A stretch of 13,560 nt of DNA from NCBI GenBank assembly GCA_035291705.1, contig DATDRM010000222.1:1-13560 (forward strand), read 5' to 3'. Below, in pieces: positions 8,436 through 13,560 of the stretch. A program made the translations under genes and the position numbers. Within the stretch, counting starts at the first letter, position 1, and each line of letters starts with the position of its first letter. Under the pieces are notes generated by a model. The model was given only the letters and a program-made list of their open reading frames with translations, had not been told where the DNA came from and searched no databases. Source of the stretch: DATDRM01 sp035291705. GTDB lineage: Bacteria; Chloroflexota; Anaerolineae; Anaerolineales; UBA4823.

Positions 8436-8446
8436 AGCTGCCAGCT
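8436..8446. promoter_or_regulatory. Short inverted repeat in the regulator leader
   Basis: AGCTG-C-CAGCT forms a near-palindrome with a single central base, lying between the candidate -10 box and the ribosome binding site of the response regulator. It could be an operator half-site pair or have no role; five-base arms occur often by chance. Confidence 0.2.
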
Positions 8447-8476
8447 TTCTAACGGATCCATTATCAATTTGTTACC

Positions 8477-8505
8477 ATTTTATCATTATTTTACTCCTAA
8501 CACAA
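8477..8505 (-). promoter_or_regulatory. Candidate sigma-70-like promoter for the regulator-YfhO-MoxR-DUF58-transporter run
   Basis: The 101-base gap 8418-8518 is much more A+T-rich than the genes around it and is the only sizeable intergenic space in the window. On the minus strand it holds TTGTGT (8500-8505), a 17-base spacer and TAAAAT (8477-8482), which would start transcription near 8470. The -10 box matches the consensus at five of six positions, the -35 box at only three. An ACAATTGT palindrome (8502-8509) overlaps the -35 box. No hairpin followed by a T-run, as in an intrinsic terminator, is visible before it, so readthrough from the upstream genes is also possible. Confidence 0.4.
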
Positions 8506-8518
8506 TTGTAAGTTTTAT

Positions 8519-10153
8519 TTAAGGGGTAACCTCGAATAACGAATATTCGCCTTGTTTAAAGACCCTCAGCAGGTACGAAGCTTTCCCCGGATCCCATCCC
8601 CCAAGATCACGTTCAGCCGGTCCCCATAAAATATACTCAACCGAGGCCTCCTCAAGCAGTGCTATCCGCGCTGCATCGCTTGTGCCTGGCTCGAAGAACT
8701 CAGACAACCTGCGTTGGGTTTCCTTGAAATTGGCACTTTCAGGGCCATGTCCGATTACCACTCGCTGGGGCGACCATGCCGGTAAGGCATTGCCAGTCTC
8801 AAAAGCGGTTAGCACGACCGCATCTGGCTCCGCCTGCTGCGCTAAATATACAAACATAGCGACTTCATCAGACGGGCGAGAAAGCGGCCATCCCGGTCTG
8901 GCAGCCGCCTTGATTCCTCCCATAAGTAAAAATAAAGTTGATCCAATCGAAACCATGATAACCGAGACAAGGATAATTGAACGTTTGAACGTGCGAACCT
9001 TTAAACGATCAAACGGTAACATCCCAAGCGTTACGAGGGCGACCCAAATTCCTTCTGGCAGCCGGCGCTGCAAGTTAAAGGGAGCATAAGCCAATGCTGG
9101 TAGAGACAAAACCCATACTGCCGGCATACTCCCCAACCAGGGATTCCGTTTCAATAAATACGAAATTCCAATTAATGTAAACGGTAGCAGCACTCCAAAT
9201 GCAAGCAGGTAATGAAAAGGATGTGGAGAAGGGATAGTGTTCTGAGCAGTCCAAGCCTTCAGAAAGGGGTCAAATAAAAAAGAGACAAAAGTATAGAGCA
9301 GCAGTGGAACGGGTACCAGCCCAGCCCAAATTGCGATGCAGGCCATCCTACGCCACCTCAGCCAATCCGTCGGCTCCGACCGCCAGCCTCGCCAGGCTTG
9401 CCATCCCGCTAAGGCAAACAGGTGCGAGCCCACTACAGCCAGGATCACCAATCCGGCTAGTGGTTGCGCCAGGCTGGCTAGCAACCATATAACGCCAATC
9501 TTTGCTCCATCCTTAAACGAGGGTAGCGTATCGGGCATAATAACCGTCTTATCCAGGTAGGCTGCCAATCCCCAGAGCAGGAAAGCCCGTGCCAATGCCA
9601 GATGTGGGATGCCATACAAGGCCAGAAACCCAAAAGTTTCCGGAGAATAAAAATCCAAGGGGAGTGATCCCAACCAGTTCGTTCGCCCAATCATCACCAG
9701 CACCCAGCCCAACCCTCCTCCCAGGGTAACTAAAACTAGCCCAATTTGCCTAAGGCGAACATCACGAAGAAACAGCGCCAGGAAATTGTAAGTCGCCAGG
9801 ATTGCCAATATCCCTGCTGCGATGCGAAAAAGGTGAAATAGCCCCAGCAACTGCTCATGCACCCCCGGCGGTGCAGCCAATTTCCCCAACAGGAGATAAG
9901 GCAAGAAGATCATGACGCCACGCTGTGGCATCGCTGTGTACGGTGTCTTAAACAGCCACTCTCCGGCTGAACCGCGTAGCATCTTAGCAATATATGAATT
10001 CCCGTCCTCGACATTGAACACAAATCCGGTGAATTGCCAATTTTCCCCTTGGTTGGCATAACCGATCAGGTAAGGCAGGGTGGCGATTAGCATCACCATC
10101 CCGGAAAATATTACTACCCACCTGTACTCGGCTTTAGTAACAAAACTCGTCAT
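8519..10153 (-). CDS. GT-C-like polytopic membrane protein, QRR type (copy 2), probable glycosyltransferase
   Basis: 544 residues from the ATG at 10153 (549 from a TTG at 10168; neither has a good Shine-Dalgarno, so the start is uncertain). About 10-12 hydrophobic segments are followed by a soluble C-terminal domain of about 110 residues. After the first helix, the loop contains NVEDGNSYIAKM at 47-58; an acidic pair in this first outer loop is typical of GT-C glycosyltransferases. Further markers are IPHLALARAFLLW at 182-194, WTAQNTIPSP at 301-310 and FNLQRRLPEG at 359-368. The C-terminal part (VVLTAFETGNALPAWSP, then VVIGHGPES) is shared with the truncated gene at the right edge, so the two are paralogues. 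I recognise no named family with certainty. The stop lies 101 bases before the response regulator; the start lies 33 bases after the stop of the upstream YfhO gene (18 for the TTG). Residues 379-392 are coded by an octamer-periodic repeat. Confidence 0.75.
   Translation of the reverse strand: MTSFVTKAEYRWVVIFSGMVMLIATLPYLIGYANQGENWQFTGFVFNVEDGNSYIAKMLRGSAGEWLFKTPYTAMPQRGVMIFLPYLLLGKLAAPPGVHEQLLGLFHLFRIAAGILAILATYNFLALFLRDVRLRQIGLVLVTLGGGLGWVLVMIGRTNWLGSLPLDFYSPETFGFLALYGIPHLALARAFLLWGLAAYLDKTVIMPDTLPSFKDGAKIGVIWLLASLAQPLAGLVILAVVGSHLFALAGWQAWRGWRSEPTDWLRWRRMACIAIWAGLVPVPLLLYTFVSFLFDPFLKAWTAQNTIPSPHPFHYLLAFGVLLPFTLIGISYLLKRNPWLGSMPAVWVLSLPALAYAPFNLQRRLPEGIWVALVTLGMLPFDRLKVRTFKRSIILVSVIMVSIGSTLFLLMGGIKAAARPGWPLSRPSDEVAMFVYLAQQAEPDAVVLTAFETGNALPAWSPQRVVIGHGPESANFKETQRRLSEFFEPGTSDAARIALLEEASVEYILWGPAERDLGGWDPGKASYLLRVFKQGEYSLFEVTP
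8980..9019. repeat. Degenerate octanucleotide tandem repeat inside a coding region
   Basis: Five consecutive 8-base units on the plus strand: GAACGTTT, GAACGTGC, GAACCTTT, AAACGATC, AAACGGTA. Each starts (G/A)AAC. Read on the minus strand, it encodes a basic cytoplasmic loop (FDRLKVRTFKRS) of the QRR-type GT-C-like protein. The paralogue has the same loop length there, so the repeat does not lengthen the protein. Confidence 0.5.
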
Positions 10154-10186
10154 CAAAGCATCACTCAATAACTTCGCCTGCTTTGG

Positions 10187-12334
10187 TTATTCGCGATGAA
10201 GTCTACTGGTGATAACAGCAAACAAACCGGAGAAAAAAGACTTTTGCAAGAGAAGAATACAACCAGTAATGAAAAAAAACAATCCCAAAAACAAGCTCAA
10301 CGGCCTGAAAGTAAAAACCACCTGATGTACACCACGTTCTAACGCTACGCCGCGCAAAAGACCTCCATTAACCACTATCTCACTGGGCTCCCCATCCACC
10401 CCAACCTTCCAACCCGGATAAGTCAGCTCCGCTAGCACCAGTGTACCTGGTCCTCTTGCAGACACTTCAATTCGGTTTGGGCTCCAATAGACACGGTCAG
10501 CTGGATAGAATGCCTCGCCAAGGATTGTATCAGGAGGCTGAATCCAGGCTCTTGGCAAGGCGCGCAGGTTTTCATAGACGCGCGTCTCTCCATACTGGCG
10601 ACGCAGTTTCAATCCTTCTATCGGTAGGTCATATCCAGCAACCACATATTGGACGTTAAGCAACCCCAAAAGAGCCGGGTCGGGACGATAGGTAGCGTTG
10701 TCTCTAGCCGGGGTGCCGGTCTTAAAAGGCGGTAATGTTACACTGTATCCCTGATGTGGCACCCCACTCGCCTGCTCCATAAAGGCAGCATAAGTCTCTA
10801 GTTGCAGGGGGTCCACGCCATCCGCTTGTTCCAGGCGATACTGTCCGGCCGACTGTTGTGGCAGGCTGTACGAGGGCGAAAATACACGGTATTCGCCTGG
10901 TTGGGATGCCAGGAAGTTTGCAGCCATTTCCCCCTCAGATAACACCTCCGCAGAAGGTCGTGAGAAAAAACTATACCTGTCGACTACACCCCAGTCAATT
11001 GCCGCCAGCGCCACTAGAGCTAGGAGCCATATCCGTGGAGATAACCTGGAGCTCAAAACAGTCCATGCCCAGAATACTCCCATACCCACCGCCCCCGCTC
11101 CCCAAATCAAATAAATCGGGAACTCTCGGGTGGATATCCATATTCCCAGAATCAAGGTAATAATCAACAAAACCAGCGCTGCCAATCCCAGCCTTACCCG
11201 CCGGGGTCCGGCGGGTGTTTTTTCGCTGAGCAATCCATCGAGGCCGTAAGCCGCCAACGCAGCCAGAGCTATGCCGGTCAAGAAAAGCGCTCTCGCTGGG
11301 ACGCGCAGCAGGTCCAAACCAGGCAACTTTGCCACCATTGAGAATCCTGGCAGATGAGTCCCCAATGAAAAAAACATGCTCAATAAAAAAACTGCCAACC
11401 AGAAGCGCTTTCTCTGCGAGGCCTTTCCCAGGAGAATCGCAGCCAGGCCCAGTACTAATACCATACCGCCCGGATAGAGCACCCATTCATGGTGACTCCA
11501 AAATCCAGGGAAGAACAACCCTAACAACCGCGGTACAGGCAAAGAATACGCCATGATGTCACCCGCGGTCATGGCAGATCGGGTAGATAGGCGGGTATAT
11601 TCCAGAAGGGGCAGCAAGAGCGGCGCGGCGAGCAACCCAGCTAAAGCTGTCTGGAGGAGCAAGTCTTTCGCTGTTTTTAATATAGAGTTATCTTGCCTAT
11701 ACGTAATAGTGTACCCCCACCATAATCCCCCCGCATATACCGCCCAACGCACATCTGCCAGGAAAATGAACGCAAGAAAGACTCCCGGGGATAGGCGTGA
11801 CGCATATCCAGGATCGTGTGATCCTGGATCCAAGTTCCGTGAACTTTGGCTCGCCAATAACCACGGTGTCCATGGCACGGCGTAAAGCAACGTCAGGTGC
11901 CCAGCTCCGTAATGGGCGAATAACTTTGGCAAGCAGGCGAACGCCAACCCACTAAACAAAGCAGCCGGATGGGTAATGCCTTCCATCCTGATCAACCGGT
12001 ACATACCGACCCCGCCCCATACCAAGTGTGCGGCGACGGCCAGGTTGAATCCCAGGGGCAAAGGCAACGCCAATGCCAACCAGCCAGGTGGGTACCACAA
12101 CCCCGAAAGCGGGTTAGCAACGAAAGGATAGCCGCTCAAGATAGTTGGTGACCATAAGGGAATCGTCTGCCATAAGCGCAACGACTGCAAAAGATAAAGC
12201 GCGTTTGGATAATGGGTAATAGTTAGATCAGAGTATGCAGCTTGGGGCGATGGGTATGGGAAAGCCTGAATACCTGGTAACAATAACGCAATCGGTAACA
12301 ACAAAGGCCACAGGGACCTTAATCTGCTATCCAC
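10187..12334 (-). CDS. YfhO-family membrane protein, probable GT-C-type glycosyltransferase (copy 1)
   Basis: 715 residues with about a dozen membrane segments. It follows the same plan as the YfhO-type gene at 5180-7657: first helix at 10-25; loop with SDLTITHYP at 35-43 and IPLWSP at 58-63; LWYPPGW at 79-85; AAHLVWGGVGMYRL at 101-114; a C-terminal beta-rich extracytoplasmic domain with LAELTYPGWKVGVDGEP at 634-650, GVHQVVFTFRPL at 668-679; and a final helix. D36 stands where GT-C enzymes keep the first-loop catalytic Asp. Relatives transfer lipid-carrier sugars to surface polymers; the acceptor here is unknown. The start is GTG at 12334, three bases after the stop of the preceding GT-C-like gene, with GGGG eleven bases upstream, so the pair is almost certainly one transcript. 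A pair of palindromes is coded at residues 162-177, in the loop before the helix that ends at DVRWAVY. Confidence 0.87.
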   Translation of the reverse strand: MDSRLRSLWPLLLPIALLLPGIQAFPYPSPQAAYSDLTITHYPNALYLLQSLRLWQTIPLWSPTILSGYPFVANPLSGLWYPPGWLALALPLPLGFNLAVAAHLVWGGVGMYRLIRMEGITHPAALFSGLAFACLPKLFAHYGAGHLTLLYAVPWTPWLLASQSSRNLDPGSHDPGYASRLSPGVFLAFIFLADVRWAVYAGGLWWGYTITYRQDNSILKTAKDLLLQTALAGLLAAPLLLPLLEYTRLSTRSAMTAGDIMAYSLPVPRLLGLFFPGFWSHHEWVLYPGGMVLVLGLAAILLGKASQRKRFWLAVFLLSMFFSLGTHLPGFSMVAKLPGLDLLRVPARALFLTGIALAALAAYGLDGLLSEKTPAGPRRVRLGLAALVLLIITLILGIWISTREFPIYLIWGAGAVGMGVFWAWTVLSSRLSPRIWLLALVALAAIDWGVVDRYSFFSRPSAEVLSEGEMAANFLASQPGEYRVFSPSYSLPQQSAGQYRLEQADGVDPLQLETYAAFMEQASGVPHQGYSVTLPPFKTGTPARDNATYRPDPALLGLLNVQYVVAGYDLPIEGLKLRRQYGETRVYENLRALPRAWIQPPDTILGEAFYPADRVYWSPNRIEVSARGPGTLVLAELTYPGWKVGVDGEPSEIVVNGGLLRGVALERGVHQVVFTFRPLSLFLGLFFFITGCILLLQKSFFSGLFAVITSRLHRE
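11806..11849. repeat. Two back-to-back palindromes inside the YfhO copy-1 gene
   Basis: The first is a perfect 10-base stem, ATCCAGGATC (11806-11815) and GATCCTGGAT (11820-11829), with a GTGT loop. The second follows directly: CCAAGTTC (11830-11837), loop CGT, then GAACTTTGG (11841-11849), an 8-base stem with one bulged T. Both are read in frame and encode a hydrophilic loop containing DPG-SH-DPG (169-176). The RNA could form two stacked hairpins. Confidence 0.6.
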
Positions 12335-12337
12335 TGC

Positions 12338-13560
12338 TTACTGATCCCCTTTCCTAACCTGGTACACCGTTACCCCTCCTGCCTGGTAAACCGTCACCAT
12401 CTCCCGAGTAAAGACTGTTTCTCCCCAGGCGCGCTCACGCGGCCCAACGAATACGTAATCCACTTCCTGGAGTATCTCTAGATCTTCATCTGTCGCAGCT
12501 CCCTGGAATAAGCGGTTAACCTGCGCGGCGCGCTCCCTGGCTGCCAACGTTTCAAATGGGTGTCCATACACTACCCGTCTTCCGGTTCGCGCTGGGATGA
12601 ACAAGCCGGTATCAGTGGCGGCCAGGATCACTGCCTCCTCAGGGGTATTTTTCGCTAACCAATCCAGTGCTTCTGCCTCCCCCCGCCCCAGGTAAAGCAA
12701 AGAAGCATGCGTCAGGACTCCGTGTGCTGAGGTCAATAGAACCACCAGGTTAGTCGGGAGTGCCAGCAGGAATAAACAGACGACCATGACTAGGGTGCGT
12801 CGCTTTTTCCTCCGGGCCAACGCCTGCAATCCGAGAGCTGCCAGCCCGGCCAGGGGGATCGCCAGCCCAAGCATGAACCGCCTTTGCAAGCCAAACGGCA
12901 AGTACAGGAGCAGGACTCCCACCAATGACCAAACCAGTAGGGCATGTTGCTGAGCGCGTTGGCTTCGCCAGGCAGACCAGGCTCCAGGCAAAGCCAGTAC
13001 GATAATTGGTGCAAAGGAAAGTAGGAAATCCCAAAACGGTGGAGAAGGTGTCAGGTTCTGTGCATGCCATCCTTTAAGCACCGGGTTCGTAGCCGTCACC
13101 CAAAGGTCGTAGGCCAGCACCGTCACCCCGCCGATGATCAACAAGAACAATTTCCTAGCGGTAAATGAACGCCAAAGACTGGCGATAACCATCGATCCTC
13201 GGTCCGCTAATTGCATACCCAGGACTTCCCAAACCACCACTCCTCCCAATACCAACACCGCCACTATAACCCCAAACGGCATGACGATCCCCAACGCAAA
13301 CGCAGCCAATAAATAGATCATCCTAAAGATTATTGAGTGTCGAAAATTGTGTCCCGATAACTGTTCTTTGACAAACTTATCGGTTTCTATCTGAGGGGTC
13401 AATAGCCAGACCAACATTGCCAACCCCAGTGGAAAATGTGGATTTGCATACGCGGAAAGAAACGGATAGGCTTCCGCCACCCAAAGGTCTGATGTGAGTA
13501 TCCCAAAAGAGATAGCCAGCCAACCTAACCCCGAACCGAAGACCGTTAATGCAAACGCTA
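12338..13560 (-). CDS. GT-C-like polytopic membrane protein, QRR type (copy 1; 5' end beyond window)
   Basis: The frame is open from the right edge to the TAA at 12338, giving 406 codons plus a partial one. A GTG at 13480 could be taken as the start, but the 26 codons before it match the paralogue: FGSGLGWL then PHFPLGLAMLVW here, against LGGGLGWVL then PHLALARAFLLW in the gene at 8519-10153. So the true N-terminus, including the first outer loop with any catalytic acid, lies outside. About 8-9 hydrophobic segments remain, followed by a C-terminal soluble domain with WLAKNTPEEAVILAATDTG and RVVYGHPFETLA. Shared markers with the paralogue are NPVLKGWHAQNLTPSP and LPFGLQRRF. It probably acts in the membrane with the YfhO protein encoded three bases downstream. 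The substrate is unknown and the GT-C assignment is inference from architecture. Confidence 0.75.
   Translation of the reverse strand, partial: AFALTVFGSGLGWLAISFGILTSDLWVAEAYPFLSAYANPHFPLGLAMLVWLLTPQIETDKFVKEQLSGHNFRHSIIFRMIYLLAAFALGIVMPFGVIVAVLVLGGVVVWEVLGMQLADRGSMVIASLWRSFTARKLFLLIIGGVTVLAYDLWVTATNPVLKGWHAQNLTPSPPFWDFLLSFAPIIVLALPGAWSAWRSQRAQQHALLVWSLVGVLLLYLPFGLQRRFMLGLAIPLAGLAALGLQALARRKKRRTLVMVVCLFLLALPTNLVVLLTSAHGVLTHASLLYLGRGEAEALDWLAKNTPEEAVILAATDTGLFIPARTGRRVVYGHPFETLAARERAAQVNRLFQGAATDEDLEILQEVDYVFVGPRERAWGETVFTREMVTVYQAGGVTVYQVRKGDQ

Noticed and set aside
8418..8518. Possible terminator after the QRR-type gene at 8519-10153.
   Set aside because: No stable GC-rich stem followed by a T-run is present on the minus strand.
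13354..13383. 7-base inverted repeat CCGATAA/TTATCGG with a 16-base loop.
   Set aside because: Many such short repeats are expected by chance in 13.5 kb, and the loop in the paralogue is of similar size.
12338..13480. GTG at 13480 as the start of the right-edge gene.
   Set aside because: The frame stays open to the window edge, and the 26 codons upstream match the paralogue, so the gene is truncated by the window.

Overview
The window is a gene-dense stretch of a bacterial chromosome, roughly 50-55% G+C by eye, in which all nine genes read on the minus strand. Most neighbours overlap or lie within about 20 bases of each other. The content suggests a Chloroflexota bacterium of the Anaerolineae type: very large YfhO-type membrane proteins, a second family of GT-C-like membrane proteins with a QRR motif, a MoxR/DUF58 pair, and frequent GTG/TTG starts. 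That taxonomic placement is inference from gene content; there is no rRNA or marker gene here.

In the direction of transcription (right to left) the order is: (1) a GT-C-like polytopic membrane protein whose 5' end lies beyond the right edge (12338-13560); (2) a YfhO-family membrane protein (10187-12334); (3) a second GT-C-like protein, paralogous to the first (8519-10153); (4) a 101-base gap with a candidate promoter and a strong ribosome binding site; (5) an OmpR/PhoB-type response regulator with no kinase beside it (7641-8417); (6) a second YfhO-family protein that overlaps the regulator by 17 bases (5180-7657); (7) a MoxR AAA+ ATPase (4207-5163); (8) a DUF58 protein (2945-4207); (9) a KimA/YdaO-type potassium transporter of the APC superfamily with a cytoplasmic C-terminal domain (1113-2948); (10) a GcvT-like aminomethyltransferase-family protein cut by the left edge (1-1101). 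No tRNA, rRNA, CRISPR array, transposase or prophage gene is visible, and no gene-free stretch exceeds about 100 bases.

The right half looks like a duplicated two-gene module (QRR-type GT-C-like protein followed by YfhO-type protein), with the response regulator lying between the two genes of the second copy. YfhO proteins and GT-C enzymes in general transfer sugars from lipid carriers on the outer face of the membrane, so the module may decorate a cell-surface polymer, lipid or protein. The left half adds a MoxR/DUF58 pair, of a kind associated with maturation of envelope proteins, and a K+ importer. A surface-glycosylation and turgor theme is plausible but unproven. A further curiosity is that each of the three complete large membrane-protein genes carries a repeat-like or palindromic DNA segment read in frame through a hydrophilic loop.
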